37,528 bases of DNA from Pseudomonadota bacterium (GCA_029572955.1 JAKPQE010000004.1:1-37528); one strand, 5' to 3'. Shown: positions 1-8,876, counted from the first letter of the stretch. A program made the numbers and translations. The notes: generated by a model from the sequence alone, not told the origin.

Positions 1-2575
1 TGCCCGGCATCTCGATGTCGCTGACGATGACGTCGAAGCCGCGATTGTCGCGCAGCACCGAGAGACCCGCCTCGGCCGACTCGCACACCGTCACCCGGTA
101 GCCGGCGGCCTTCATCACGGGCACCAGCATGTTACGGAAGAAGGCGCTGTCGTCGACGAACAGCAGCGAGCGGGTCAGCGCCTCGGCGCGCATTTCCTTG
201 CGGCGCAGCCAGTCCTCGAAGGCCAGCGGCAGGTAGTAGCCGATGTCGATGACCTCGGTCGCCTTGCCCTTGATGACGGCCGAACCGAGCACGCCCGGCA
301 TGTCGGAGCCGACCTCGATGTTGAGGTAGTCGTCGACGATGTCGACGATCTCGTCGACGACGAGGCCCATCGAGCGGCCCGAGTCGGAGAACACCAGCAT
401 CGGCTGGCCGCCTTCGCTGCGGCGCTGGACCATGTCGTTGACGTAGACGAGCGGCATCAGCTGGCCGCGATACTGGACGAGGTCGCGACCGTTGGAGTGC
501 TCGATCTTGTCGGCATCGAATTCCTCGAGGCGCGTCACCAGCGACAGCGGCACGGCCTTGGGCTCGTGCGAACCGGCCCGGAAGATCAGCATCGAGACCG
601 ATTCCTGGGCGGTCGCGTTGCGCGCTTCCTCGGCATGGCGCAGCTCGTTCATGTCGTCGGCGGCCGTCGAGCCGATCGCCTGGGCGATGCCGTTCGGGTC
701 GATGATCATGATGACGCTGCCGTCACCGAGGATCGTGTTGCCCGAGAACATCGAGATGTGGCGCAGCATCGAGGACATCGGCTTGACCACGATTTCCTCG
801 GTGTGGAACACGCCGTCGACGACGATGCCGAAGGTCTGCGTGCCGACCAGCATGACCACGATGAAGCCGTTGTCGTGGGCGATCTCGCTGCCGTCCTCGG
901 AGATTTCCGGCGCTTCGAGGCCGAGCAGGTGGCTGAGATGGACGAGCGGCAGCAGCTTGTTGCGCAGGCGCAGGACGGGCGTGTCCTTGATGCGCTCGAT
1001 CCGGTGCTCCGAATTGTCCTGGACGCGCACCAGCTCGACCACCGAGAGCTGCGGAATGGCGAAGCGGTTGCCGGCCGATTCCACGATCAGCGTCGAGACG
1101 ATGGCGAGCGTCAGCGGGATCTTGATGGTGAAGGTCGTGCCGACGCCGCGCGTCGACTTGAGGTCGACCGTGCCGCCGATCATCTCGATGTTGTTGCGCA
1201 CCACGTCCATGCCGACGCCGCGGCCGGAGACGTTCGTCACCTTCTGCGCGGTCGAGAGGCCGGCATTGAAGATGTACTTGTGGATCTGCGCCTCGGTCAT
1301 CTTGTCGACTTCGGACTCGGAGGCGATGCCGTTCTCGACGATCTTTTCGCGCAGGCGGTCGGTGTTGAGACCCTTACCGTCGTCGGCGATCTCGATGATG
1401 ATGTGGCCGCCCTCGTGATAGGCCGAGAGGCGAACGATGCCCTTGCTCGACTTGCCGGCGGCGCGGCGCTCGGCCGGGGTCTCGAGGCCGTGATCGGCGG
1501 AATTGCGCACCATGTGGGTGAGCGGATCCTTGATCAGCTCGAGCACCTGGCGATCGAGTTCGGTTTCGGCGCCGTGCATCTCCAGCTCGATGTTCTTGTC
1601 GAGCTCGCGGGCGAGGTCGCGCACGATGCGCGGCAGCTTCTGCCAGGCATTGCCGATCGGCTGCATGCGCGTCTTCATGACGCCTTCCTGCAGCTCGGCG
1701 GTGACGTTGGAGAGCCGCTGCAGCGGCACCTTGAATTCGGAATCCTCGTGCCGGCGCACGATCTCGAGGAGCTGGTTGCGGGTCAGCACCAGTTCCGAGA
1801 CCATCGTCATCAGATGCTCGAGGGTCTCGACGTTGACGCGGATCGACTGGCTCGACACCGAGCCCTTGCCGTCGCCGCCGGCCGGCTTGTCCTCGTTGGC
1901 GACATCGGTCGGGGCGGTTTTCAGCGCCGCCGGCTTCTTCGGCGCCGGCTTGGCCGGTGCCGCCTCGGCGACCGGCGCGGGCTTGGCGACCGGCGCGGCC
2001 TCGGCGACCGGTGCGGCCTCCTCGATCTCGGTTTCCGGACCCGGCGTCGAGCGGAACACCCGCTCCAGCTCGTCGAGCGAGACTTCGCCCGGCTTCAGCT
2101 CGCGTTCCAGCACCTGATAGGGGAGAGAGCCGTCGGACTCGGCCGGCGCGGCCTCCGGTTCCGCCGCGGCGATCGTGGCGCCGCTGGCGATCGCCGCCAT
2201 GCCCAGTTCCGACATCCGGTCGAGTTCGGCGATGAGGTCGCCGTCGGCGCCCTCCGGTTCGCGACCGTTGTTTTCGAGTTCGCCGAGAAGCGCCTTGATC
2301 CGGTCGATCGAGGACAGGATGAGGGTCACGGCATCGGGGGTGACCGGCGCGCCATCGCGGAATTTGCCCATCAACGTCTCGGCGGCGTGCGCCAGCGACT
2401 CCAGTCGCGGCAGGCCGAGGAATCCGCAGGTTCCCTTGATGGTGTGAACCAGCCGGAAGATGTTGTCGAGGATCTTCGCGTTATTGGGTTCCTGTTCGAA
2501 CTTCACGAGTTCGACGTCGACGACGTCGAGGCTCTCGTTGGTTTCGGTCAGAAATTCTAGAAGGAGATCATCCAT
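1..2575 (-). CDS. cheA: Hybrid chemotaxis-type histidine kinase CheA with C-terminal receiver domain (partial)
   Basis: The 858 residues visible read as a CheA kinase whose 3' end lies beyond the left edge. In order: an Hpt domain (about 1-105, phosphorylatable His44 in VHTIKGTCGF), an Ala/Pro-rich linker (about 180-235) with no recognisable P2 domain, a dimerisation helix pair (about 245-305), an HATPase domain (N-box near 354-362, G boxes at IADDGKG and GRGVGMD), a CheW domain (about 497-635), a second CheW-like domain (about 660-790), and a receiver domain from 802 with acidic pair D808-D809 and phospho-acceptor D853 in SDIEMPG, where the window ends. The start is ATG at 2575 behind an AAGGTG site. 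Known family role: autophosphorylates and feeds CheY/CheB-type receivers. It follows chpT on the same strand, 205 bp apart. A cheW/cheY cluster probably lies outside the window. Whether it controls motility or another output cannot be told here. Confidence 0.93.
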   Translation of the reverse strand, partial: MDDLLLEFLTETNESLDVVDVELVKFEQEPNNAKILDNIFRLVHTIKGTCGFLGLPRLESLAHAAETLMGKFRDGAPVTPDAVTLILSSIDRIKALLGELENNGREPEGADGDLIAELDRMSELGMAAIASGATIAAAEPEAAPAESDGSLPYQVLERELKPGEVSLDELERVFRSTPGPETEIEEAAPVAEAAPVAKPAPVAEAAPAKPAPKKPAALKTAPTDVANEDKPAGGDGKGSVSSQSIRVNVETLEHLMTMVSELVLTRNQLLEIVRRHEDSEFKVPLQRLSNVTAELQEGVMKTRMQPIGNAWQKLPRIVRDLARELDKNIELEMHGAETELDRQVLELIKDPLTHMVRNSADHGLETPAERRAAGKSSKGIVRLSAYHEGGHIIIEIADDGKGLNTDRLREKIVENGIASESEVDKMTEAQIHKYIFNAGLSTAQKVTNVSGRGVGMDVVRNNIEMIGGTVDLKSTRGVGTTFTIKIPLTLAIVSTLIVESAGNRFAIPQLSVVELVRVQDNSEHRIERIKDTPVLRLRNKLLPLVHLSHLLGLEAPEISEDGSEIAHDNGFIVVMLVGTQTFGIVVDGVFHTEEIVVKPMSSMLRHISMFSGNTILGDGSVIMIIDPNGIAQAIGSTAADDMNELRHAEEARNATAQESVSMLIFRAGSHEPKAVPLSLVTRLEEFDADKIEHSNGRDLVQYRGQLMPLVYVNDMVQRRSEGGQPMLVFSDSGRSMGLVVDEIVDIVDDYLNIEVGSDMPGVLGSAVIKGKATEVIDIGYYLPLAFEDWLRRKEMRAEALTRSLLFVDDSAFFRNMLVPVMKAAGYRVTVCESAEAGLSVLRDNRGFDVIVSDIEMPG

Positions 2576-2780
2576 TGCCGACACCTTGAATGCGGCGGCC
2601 GAAGCGGCCGAAACGCGAACGGCCCTCACCGTCCGAGGGCCAGTGTCGACACAAAGGGTTAAGATAGCCTTGCGTGATCCGGGGTTCTTCCCCGGGCTCG
2701 ATTATTACTGGGAAAGACCTGTGGAACCGCTGAATTCCCGGGTTTTTTGACCGCGCGGAAGGTAACGTTCGCAGTATTTC

Positions 2781-3434
2781 TCAGACCATCGCCGGCAGCG
2801 GCTCGCTCTTGATGAGCACCGCCTCGCCGTCCATCTCGATCGACAGCTTCATGCCGGCGTTTTCGGCCAGAAGCCGGGTGTAGATCGGCTGGATCGAATG
2901 GGCGTCGGCGGCATGGCCTTCCTCGGCGCCCAGCACCAGCGGCGTCACCGCCGGCAGGCGGGCGCTCGGGCCCGTCGCCCGGATGGTGAAGGCCGGCGTC
3001 TCGGCGCCGCCTGCCATCGAAACGGCGATGATGCCGCCGCGCGGCACGCCGGTCGCCGCGATCAGCAGCAGGTTGAGCAGCAGCTTGACCTTGTTCTTGG
3101 CCATGTAGGCCCGCTCGAGGGTCCATTCGAGGTCGGGCTTCTCGCCGGCGAAATAGCCCTTGGCGACCGCCTCGGCATCGCCGAGATCGATCGAGGCGCC
3201 GGCCGAGCCGGCCGCGCCGAAGGCGATGCGGGCGAACTGCAGCTTGGCCGAGGCCTGCCGCGCGCTCTTCGCGATGAGGTCCATGGCGAAACCGCGCATG
3301 TCCTCGCCCGGGTTTTCGTCGAGCAGTTCGAGGCCGTTGGCGATCGCCCCGACCGGGCTGACGAGGTCGTGGCAGACGCGGCTGCACAGCAGGGCGGCAA
3401 GCTCGAGGGCGGCAATCTCGGAAGTGTCGGTCAT
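2781..3434 (-). CDS. chpT: Histidine phosphotransferase ChpT
   Basis: 217 residues. The N-terminal helix carries SRVCHDLVSPVGAI with the likely phosphorylated His22, followed by a second helix and a degenerate HATPase-like domain, as in the alphaproteobacterial ChpT (DUF2328) family. Known role: ChpT passes phosphate from the hybrid kinase CckA to the cell-cycle regulators CtrA and CpdR. The frame stays open upstream to 3656, but the extension is low-complexity Arg/Pro/Gly; the ATG at 3434 gives the usual family length and puts the conserved helix at the N-terminus. It lies between the secreted cysteine-rich gene and cheA on the same strand. Two perfect CtrA boxes occur elsewhere in this window (16322 and 17402), consistent with an active CckA-ChpT-CtrA relay. 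Confidence 0.88.
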   Translation of the reverse strand: MTDTSEIAALELAALLCSRVCHDLVSPVGAIANGLELLDENPGEDMRGFAMDLIAKSARQASAKLQFARIAFGAAGSAGASIDLGDAEAVAKGYFAGEKPDLEWTLERAYMAKNKVKLLLNLLLIAATGVPRGGIIAVSMAGGAETPAFTIRATGPSARLPAVTPLVLGAEEGHAADAHSIQPIYTRLLAENAGMKLSIEMDGEAVLIKSEPLPAMV

Positions 3435-3556
3435 CTGGCGTATCGCTCTTGGCTCGGCGGAATCGGGCGGGCACAACGCGATACGAATCGCCCCTTCAAC
3501 GGAGAGATACACGGGCCGCCGGCCCCTGCCAACCCGCCCCGCGCGCCCGGCGACGC

Positions 3557-3940
3557 CTATTGGCAGATCGTGTTCGGGAACGTGCCCTGGCAGGTCGCGC
3601 CGGCGTCGCAGCACGGCGCGCCATGGAGCGTGCAGGTGCCACCGAGCGGGATGCAATGGCCGCCGGGCGCGCCCGTCGTCGGCGCCCCGCCGCCGGCCTG
3701 GCCGCCGCTACTACCGCCGCCGTCGCCGCCACCGCCACCGCCGGCGCCGGGCAGCTGGTCGGGCCGCACGCACTTCATCACCCCCGGATAGGGAACGAAG
3801 CCCGGATGGCAGCACGCCTGCGGAAAGTCGGGATGCTGCGTGAAGCCGGCACCGAAATCGGCGCAGCTCTGCTGGGCCGACCCGGCGACCGGCCAGGCGA
3901 TCGCCGCAACGAGAACCAGTGCACCGAAGAGCCTCTTCAT
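3557..3940 (-). CDS. Small secreted cysteine-rich protein, knottin-like C-terminal module
   Basis: 127 residues, no family recognised. A Sec signal peptide (about 1-22, ending AGSA|QQ) precedes two cysteine-rich modules joined by a Gly/Ser-rich linker (about 64-92). Module 1 has four cysteines (C26, C43, C44, C57). Module 2 has six, C96-x6-C103-x6-CC(110,111)-x5-C117-x8-C126, which has the cysteine order and spacing of inhibitor-cystine-knot peptides. All ten cysteines are in the mature part, so disulfides in the periplasm or outside are likely. The start is supported by an AGGGGAGG site about 8 bases upstream. It is the first gene of a minus-strand run followed by chpT (122 bp gap) and cheA. 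Function unknown; the knottin comparison is an inference from spacing only. Confidence 0.72.
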   Translation of the reverse strand: MKRLFGALVLVAAIAWPVAGSAQQSCADFGAGFTQHPDFPQACCHPGFVPYPGVMKCVRPDQLPGAGGGGGGDGGGSSGGQAGGGAPTTGAPGGHCIPLGGTCTLHGAPCCDAGATCQGTFPNTICQ

Positions 3941-4377
3941 TGCCGTTGCCTCCCCTTGGAGAACCGCCCGCGCGCGTGGTCGCAGGTCCGCGCGCGGCTT
4001 TCTTCTCGTTCGTTGATGGTCGCTGCAGGCCCGGATCGGCGCTCCCGGAAACCATTGTTTTACGGTTCCTTAACCATAATCCTTTCTTGCTCGAAGGGTC
4101 CGCGCAGTGCGGGCAAACGCCCTTGTTTTGACAAATTCGAACGTCAGACAGGCGCAACCGGAGCGGGGGCCGTCCGCGCGCTTTGCACAAGGCGCGGCGA
4201 ACGGCTCAAACGGCGGTCGGGTCGAGGCACGGGGTCACCGTACCGCAAGCCCCGTGACGAACCGCTCGCCGACCTTCTCGGTTTCGCCTCGACGAGTTGG
4301 ATGCAGAAGACCCCCGAGGCCACGCGCCCCCGAGGCCGACGGCCCACGATGACCGATACCCGAGAGGTTTCCCTCCC
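3941..4377. promoter_or_regulatory. Divergent intergenic region between the secreted protein gene and tolQ
   Basis: No gene is seen in these 437 bases; short open frames lack family features. The region must hold promoters for both the minus-strand secreted-protein/chpT/cheA run and the plus-strand tol operon. The most AT-rich part (about 4050-4140) contains the octamer TTAACCAT at 4070-4077, the same octamer found before pal (8230) and inside the palindrome before the second omp gene (17413). Exact -35/-10 boxes could not be fixed by eye. Confidence 0.45.
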
Positions 4378-5091
4378 ATGAATCCGGCCGAGGTTGCCCA
4401 GACGGCTCTTGCCGCCCCCGACGCAGGCATTTCGTTGATGTCGCTGTTCTGGCAGGCCCACATCGTCGTCAAGCTGGTGATGATCGGCCTGATCGCCGCC
4501 TCGATCTGGTGCTGGGCGATCATCGTCGACAAGGCGCTGCTGTTCTCGCGCCTGCGCCGCCAGATGGACCAGTTCGAGCACGTCTTCTGGTCGGGCCAGT
4601 CGCTGGAGGAGCTCTATCGCAGCCTCAGCCACCGGCCGACCCAGTCGATGGCCGCCCTGTTCGTCGCCGCCATGCGCGAATGGAAGCGCTCCTACGAGAG
4701 CGGCGCCCGCTCCCCGGCCGGCCTGCAGATGCGCATCGAGAAGGTGCTCGACGTCACCCTCGCCCGCGAGGTCGACCGTCTCGAGCGCCGCCTGCTGTTC
4801 CTCGGCACGGTCGGCTCGTCGGCGCCGTTCATCGGCCTCTTCGGCACCGTCTGGGGCATCATGACCTCGTTCCAGGCGATCGCCGCGTCCAAGAACACCA
4901 ACCTCGCCGTCGTCGCGCCCGGCATCGCCGAGGCGCTGTTCGCCACCGCGATGGGCCTGCTCGCCGCCATTCCGGCGGTCATCGCCTACAACAAGCTGTC
5001 GAGCGAGGTCTCCAAGCAGACCCTGCGCCTCGAGGGCTTCGCCGACGAGTTCTCGGCGATCCTGTCGCGCCAGCTCGACGAAAGGGCCTGA
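4378..5091 (+). CDS. tolQ: Tol-Pal system proton channel subunit TolQ
   Basis: 237 residues of the MotA/TolQ/ExbB family. Three membrane segments are visible at about 27-51, 139-163 and 176-203, with the conserved GTVWGIM stretch in the second and the Ala/Gly-rich PGIAEALFATAMGLLAAIP in the third. Known role: with TolR it forms the inner-membrane proton channel that energises TolA so that the outer membrane is drawn in at the constriction site. The frame is open further upstream (to 4297), but the ATG at 4378, behind GAGAGG, gives the expected length. Only three bases separate its stop from tolR. The ybgC thioesterase gene that often precedes tolQ is absent. Confidence 0.96.
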   Translation: MNPAEVAQTALAAPDAGISLMSLFWQAHIVVKLVMIGLIAASIWCWAIIVDKALLFSRLRRQMDQFEHVFWSGQSLEELYRSLSHRPTQSMAALFVAAMREWKRSYESGARSPAGLQMRIEKVLDVTLAREVDRLERRLLFLGTVGSSAPFIGLFGTVWGIMTSFQAIAASKNTNLAVVAPGIAEALFATAMGLLAAIPAVIAYNKLSSEVSKQTLRLEGFADEFSAILSRQLDERA

Positions 5092-5094
5092 ACC

Positions 5095-5550
5095 ATGGGC
5101 ATGGCCGTCGGACAGCATGGCGGAGCGGGCCGCCGGCGCGGCCGCAGCGTCCGCCGGCGCCATCACCTGATGACCGAGATCAACGTGACGCCGATGGTCG
5201 ACGTCATGCTGGTGCTGCTCATCATCTTCATGGTCGCCGCCCCGCTCCTGACCGTCGGCGTGCCGATCGACCTGCCCGAGACCGCGGCCAAGCAGCTCGA
5301 CGCCGACAAGGAGCCGATCACAATTTCGATCGATACCGATGGCAGGATTTTCCTCATGGAAACCGAAATCGCCATCGAGGAGCTGGTGCCCAAGCTCGAA
5401 GCGATCGCCAAGGCCGGCGAGGAAGAACGCATCTTCGTGCGCGGCGACCGCGAGATCGCCTACGGGACCATCATGAAGGTCATGGGCACTATCAGCGCCG
5501 CCGGTTACAAGCGCGTCGGCCTCGTCACGACGCTCGATAACTCGAACTGA
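5095..5550 (+). CDS. tolR: Tol-Pal system protein TolR
   Basis: 151 residues of the ExbD/TolR family: a basic cytoplasmic N-terminus (about 1-25), one membrane helix (about 35-57) starting with the proton-carrying Asp36 in MVDVMLVLLIIFM, and a periplasmic domain ending near residue 145. The preceding TEINVTPMVD motif is diagnostic. It works with TolQ as the channel and force generator of the Tol machine. The ribosome site (GAAAGGG) lies inside the end of tolQ, so translation of the two is probably coupled. Confidence 0.96.
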   Translation: MGMAVGQHGGAGRRRGRSVRRRHHLMTEINVTPMVDVMLVLLIIFMVAAPLLTVGVPIDLPETAAKQLDADKEPITISIDTDGRIFLMETEIAIEELVPKLEAIAKAGEEERIFVRGDREIAYGTIMKVMGTISAAGYKRVGLVTTLDNSN

Positions 5551-5566
5551 GGGCGCCGCCATCGCC

Positions 5567-6574
5567 ATGCGCGTCGGCTTGACAACCTCTGTCATCGGCC
5601 ATGCCCTGGTCATCGCCTGGGGGCTCGTCTCTTTGCCCTCGGCAAGGCCCTTTCCGCACGAGCCGACCGAGGCGCTGCCGGTCGACATCCTGTCCGACGC
5701 CGAATTCACCAAGCTGACCAAGGGCTCGAAGAAGGCCGAGCTGCGCCCCGATCCCTCCCCGGCCGACAAGACCGAGAAGAAGAGCGCGCCCGAGGCCGAG
5801 AACCCCGGCAAGCACGAGGTCGACAAGCCGAGCCCGAAGCCGGAGGAAAAGAAGGTCGCGGCGCTGCCGCCGGCCAACCAGCCGCCGCCGCCACCCAAGG
5901 CCGTCGAGACGCCGAAGCCGCCGGAGCCCAAGCCCGCCGAACCGGCGCCGCCGGTCGAGAAGAAGGTCGAGCCGGCCCCGGCGCCCGAGAAGCCGGCCGA
6001 GCCCGCGCCGACCGCCGAGACCGCGGTCGAGCCGTTGCCGGCCGACGCCCCGACGCCGCGATCGAAGCCCAAGCCGCCGAAGCAGGAAGCCGCGCCGAAA
6101 CCGGCCGAGCAGACCGCCAAGCCGGCGGCGCAGACCGCCGACGCCAAGAAGGATTTCGATCCGAACGACATCTCGGCGCTGCTCAACAAGGTCGATCCGT
6201 CCGGCGGCGGCGCCAAGTCCGGCGAGAAGCAGGCCTCGCTCGGTAGCCCGACCGGCCGCGCCGAGAAGCTCACCGTCGGCGAGCTCGACGCCCTGCGCGG
6301 CCAGATCGCCCGCTGCTGGAACCCGCCCGTCGGCGCCGTCGGCGCCGAGGACCTCGTCGTCGAGATCCAGATGCAGCTCGCCGAGGACGGCTCGCTCACC
6401 GGCGCGCCGGCCGTCGTCAACAGCTCGTCGAACCCGTTCTTCCGCGCCGCCGCCGACGCCGCCCTGCGCGCCGTGCGCCGCTGCGCCCCCTACACCTTGC
6501 CCGCCGCCAAGTACGAGACCTGGAAAGACGTGAAGGTCAATTTCGACCCGCGTCAGATGATGGGCGGCTGGTGA
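5567..6574 (+). CDS. tolA: Cell envelope protein TolA (TonB-like)
   Basis: 335 residues: a short N-terminal membrane helix (about 5-23) containing the Ser-x3-His arrangement (S8, H12) typical of TolA/TonB contact with TolQ/R; a long periplasmic spacer (about 45-235) rich in Pro, Lys, Glu and Ala, built of loose PKP/EPAP/KPAE repeats; and a TonB/TolA-like C-terminal domain (about 245-335) with a cysteine in ARCWNPP and another in RRCAPY that could pair. Known role: spans the periplasm and contacts Pal and TolB. Sixteen bases separate it from tolR. The spacer is the least conserved part; its Pro/Lys/Glu bias, rather than a long alanine helix, is common in alphaproteobacteria. Confidence 0.92.
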   Translation: MRVGLTTSVIGHALVIAWGLVSLPSARPFPHEPTEALPVDILSDAEFTKLTKGSKKAELRPDPSPADKTEKKSAPEAENPGKHEVDKPSPKPEEKKVAALPPANQPPPPPKAVETPKPPEPKPAEPAPPVEKKVEPAPAPEKPAEPAPTAETAVEPLPADAPTPRSKPKPPKQEAAPKPAEQTAKPAAQTADAKKDFDPNDISALLNKVDPSGGGAKSGEKQASLGSPTGRAEKLTVGELDALRGQIARCWNPPVGAVGAEDLVVEIQMQLAEDGSLTGAPAVVNSSSNPFFRAAADAALRAVRRCAPYTLPAAKYETWKDVKVNFDPRQMMGGW

Positions 6575-6640
6575 CGACGAACCGCAGATCCCGCGCGGCC
6601 GCGAGCCGGCGCCACGGACCGAAAGAGGAGTGACCGCACA

Positions 6641-8011
6641 ATGATTGCCGAGCGCATCAAGGCCTGCCTTCCCGGCAGCGCGTCTCCGGCCCGGCAGCTG
6701 CAGCGATCGATGCTGGCACTGCTGGCGCTCGTCGCCGTCGCCGTCGTCGGGCTGCGGCCGGCCGCCGCTCTGATCGAGATCGACGTCACCCAGGGCAACG
6801 TCCAGCCGATGCCGGTCGCCATTCCCGATTTCCTCGGCGACGGCCGCGAGGCCCAGCTCGGCAAGGACATCGCCGCGGTGATCGCCGCCGACCTCAAGCG
6901 CTCGGGCCTCTTTGCCCCGATCGACCCGGCCTCGTTCATCGAGAAGATCGCCTCGGCCGATGCCGCGCCGAATTTCGCCGAATGGCGCGTCCTCAACGCC
7001 CAGGCGCTCGTCGTCGGCAAGGTGACGCGCCAGTCGGACGGCCGCCTGCGCGCCGATTTCCGCCTCTGGGACGTGTTCGCCGCCGACCAGATGCTCGGCC
7101 AGCAGTTCTATACGAGCCCGGACAACTGGCGCCGCGTCGCCCACATCATCGCCGATGCGATCTACGAGCGGCTGACCGGCGAAAAGGGCTATTTCGACAC
7201 CCGCATCGTCTTCGTCGACGAGACCGGCTCCAAGCAGAAGCGCGTCAAGCGCCTGACCATCATGGACCAGGACGGCGCCAATGTGCGCTACCTGACCCGC
7301 GGCGACGACCTCGTGCTGACCCCGCGCTTCAGCCCGTCGAGCCAGGAAATCACCTATATGTCGTTCGGCGGCGGCGAGCCGCGCGTCTACCTGCTCAACA
7401 TCGAGACCGGCCAGCGCGAGAGCGTCGGCAACTTCCCGGGCATGACTTTCTCGCCGCGTTTCTCGCCCGACGGCCAGCGCGTCATCATGAGCCTCGAGCA
7501 GGGTGGCAATGCCAACATCTACGCGATGGACCTGCGCTCGCGCACCACGACGCGGCTCACCGCTTCGAGCGCCATCGACACCGCCCCGTGCTATTCGCCG
7601 GACGGCGGCCAGATCGCCTTCGAATCCGACCGTGGCGGCAGCCAGCAGATCTACGTGATGGGCGCCGACGGCTCCAACCCGCACCGCATCAGCTTCGGCA
7701 CCGGCTCCTATTCGACGCCGGTCTGGTCGCCGCGCGGCGACCTCATCGCCTTTACCAAGCGCGAGGGCGGCAACTTCATGATCGGCGTCATGCGCACCGA
7801 CGGCTCGGGCGAGCGCATCCTGACCTCGGGCTACCACAACGAGGGCCCGACCTGGGCGCCGAACGGCCGTGTGCTGATGTTCTTCCGCGACACGCCGGGC
7901 GCCAATGGCGGCGCGCAGCTCTGGTCGATCGACCTCACCGGCTACAACGAGCAGCGCGTGCCGACGCCGTCCTTCGGCTCCGACCCGGCCTGGTCGCCGC
8001 TCGTCAACTGA
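6641..8011 (+). CDS. tolB: Tol-Pal system periplasmic protein TolB
   Basis: 456 residues. A long Sec signal peptide (hydrophobic core about 24-43) is followed by the N-terminal TolB domain (about 45-170) and a six-bladed WD40-like beta-propeller (about 190-450) marked by repeated FSPDG/YSPDG/WSPRG-type motifs (FSPSSQ, FSPDGQ, YSPDGG, WSPRGD, WAPNGR). Known role: periplasmic partner of Pal and TolA that gates the Pal-peptidoglycan interaction. The start is an ATG behind GAAAGAGGAG. It lies 66 bases after tolA and is followed by a strong terminator, so the tolQRAB operon probably ends here. Confidence 0.96.
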   Translation: MIAERIKACLPGSASPARQLQRSMLALLALVAVAVVGLRPAAALIEIDVTQGNVQPMPVAIPDFLGDGREAQLGKDIAAVIAADLKRSGLFAPIDPASFIEKIASADAAPNFAEWRVLNAQALVVGKVTRQSDGRLRADFRLWDVFAADQMLGQQFYTSPDNWRRVAHIIADAIYERLTGEKGYFDTRIVFVDETGSKQKRVKRLTIMDQDGANVRYLTRGDDLVLTPRFSPSSQEITYMSFGGGEPRVYLLNIETGQRESVGNFPGMTFSPRFSPDGQRVIMSLEQGGNANIYAMDLRSRTTTRLTASSAIDTAPCYSPDGGQIAFESDRGGSQQIYVMGADGSNPHRISFGTGSYSTPVWSPRGDLIAFTKREGGNFMIGVMRTDGSGERILTSGYHNEGPTWAPNGRVLMFFRDTPGANGGAQLWSIDLTGYNEQRVPTPSFGSDPAWSPLVN

Positions 8012-8066
8012 GGCCGCAGCAGGGCGGACCACCCGGCCCGCCCGACACCCCGGAAACGCCTCCTCC

Positions 8067-8100
8067 AACGGCCCGTCGGCGATATCCGGCGGGCCGTTTT
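8067..8100 (+). terminator. Intrinsic terminator after tolB
   Basis: AACGGCCCGTCGG (8067-8079) pairs with CCGGCGGGCCGTT (8086-8098) over 13 positions with one G-U pair, loop CGATAT, followed by a short T run (8097-8100). Confidence 0.8.
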
Positions 8101-8229
8101 CGCGTTCCGGCCGGCGCCTCGCACCTGACGCTGGACCACCGGTGCCCCATTTATGCCGGAAACGCGGGTGAAAAGTCCCTCGAGGCTATGGAATGCGCCG
8201 GCATCGGCGATGGTTTCGGGAAGGTTTCG

Positions 8230-8237
8230 TTAACCAT
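8230..8237 (+). promoter_or_regulatory. TTAACCAT octamer before pal (possible CtrA half-site)
   Basis: TTAACCAT sits in the AT-richer stretch 73 bases before the pal start codon, within the likely pal promoter region (8200-8280). The same octamer lies before tolQ and within the CtrA box before the second omp gene. There is no second TTAA at the seven-base spacing, so at best this is a half-site. Confidence 0.35.
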
Positions 8238-8309
8238 TCTTCGGAACGTCTAATTTACCAACGCTCTGCTACCAGTTGGCGCAGTGGGGACACGAGGAGT
8301 TACCGCAAA

Positions 8310-8804
8310 ATGGTGAGTACGATGCGTATGGCCCGTGGCGGGCGTTTCGCCGCCGCTCTCGGCTTGGCTCTGCTGGCTGCGGCCTGCGCGAGCAAGAACA
8401 AGGACGACATGGCGGGAGGCGCCGGACAGGCGACCCCCGGCAGTGCTCAGGATTTCGTCGTGAATGTGGGCGATCGCGTGTTCTTCGACACCGATTCCTC
8501 GCAGCTGCGCGCCGACGCCCAGGCCACTCTGGACAAGCAGGCCCAGTGGCTGAAGGTCTATCCGCGCTACACGATCACCGTCGAGGGCCACGCCGACGAG
8601 CGCGGCACCCGCGAATACAACATCGCGCTCGGCGCCCGCCGTGCCCAGGCGGCTCGCGACTATCTCGCCAGCCGTGGCGTCGCGGGAAATCGCATGCGGA
8701 CCATCTCCTATGGCAAGGAGCGTCCGGTGGCCGTTTGCAACGACATCTCGTGCTGGTCGCAGAACCGGCGCGCGGTGACCGTTCTGAACAACGCCGGTAG
8801 CTGA
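8310..8804 (+). CDS. pal: Peptidoglycan-associated lipoprotein Pal
   Basis: 164 residues. The lipoprotein signal ends at LLAAAC with lipidated Cys26. The OmpA-like domain (about 55-160) has the peptidoglycan-binding signature in TVEGHADERGTREYNIALG, and the NRRAVTV end. Known role: outer-membrane lipoprotein bound to peptidoglycan, the terminal partner of TolA/TolB. The ATG at 8310 is chosen because GAGGAG lies 10 bases before it; a second ATG at 8322 is possible. It is set off by terminators on both sides, so it is likely transcribed from its own promoter. Confidence 0.95.
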   Translation: MVSTMRMARGGRFAAALGLALLAAACASKNKDDMAGGAGQATPGSAQDFVVNVGDRVFFDTDSSQLRADAQATLDKQAQWLKVYPRYTITVEGHADERGTREYNIALGARRAQAARDYLASRGVAGNRMRTISYGKERPVAVCNDISCWSQNRRAVTVLNNAGS

Positions 8805-8841
8805 GCCTTACCGAAGGTTTGGTCCCCGCAGACGAAGAGAC

Positions 8842-8876
8842 CGCCCGGCAGCCCCGCTGCCGGGCGTTTCTCTTTT
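8842..8876 (+). terminator. Intrinsic terminator after pal
   Basis: Perfect 11-bp stem CGCCCGGCAGC (8842-8852) / GCTGCCGGGCG (8856-8866), loop CCC, then TTTCTCTTTT. Confidence 0.85.

Noticed and set aside
497-2560. 687-codon plus-strand frame opposite cheA
   Set aside because: No domain; its His/Asp/Arg-rich composition is the antisense of cheA, which reads cleanly through all CheA domains.
2643-2652. GTGTCGACAC palindrome between chpT and cheA as an operator
   Set aside because: Only ten bases, expected by chance in GC-rich DNA, with no second copy seen.
5525-8068. 847-codon minus-strand open frame opposite tolA and tolB
   Set aside because: Arg/Asp/Val-rich low complexity with no domain, typical of the antisense of GC-rich genes; the plus-strand Tol proteins are unmistakable.
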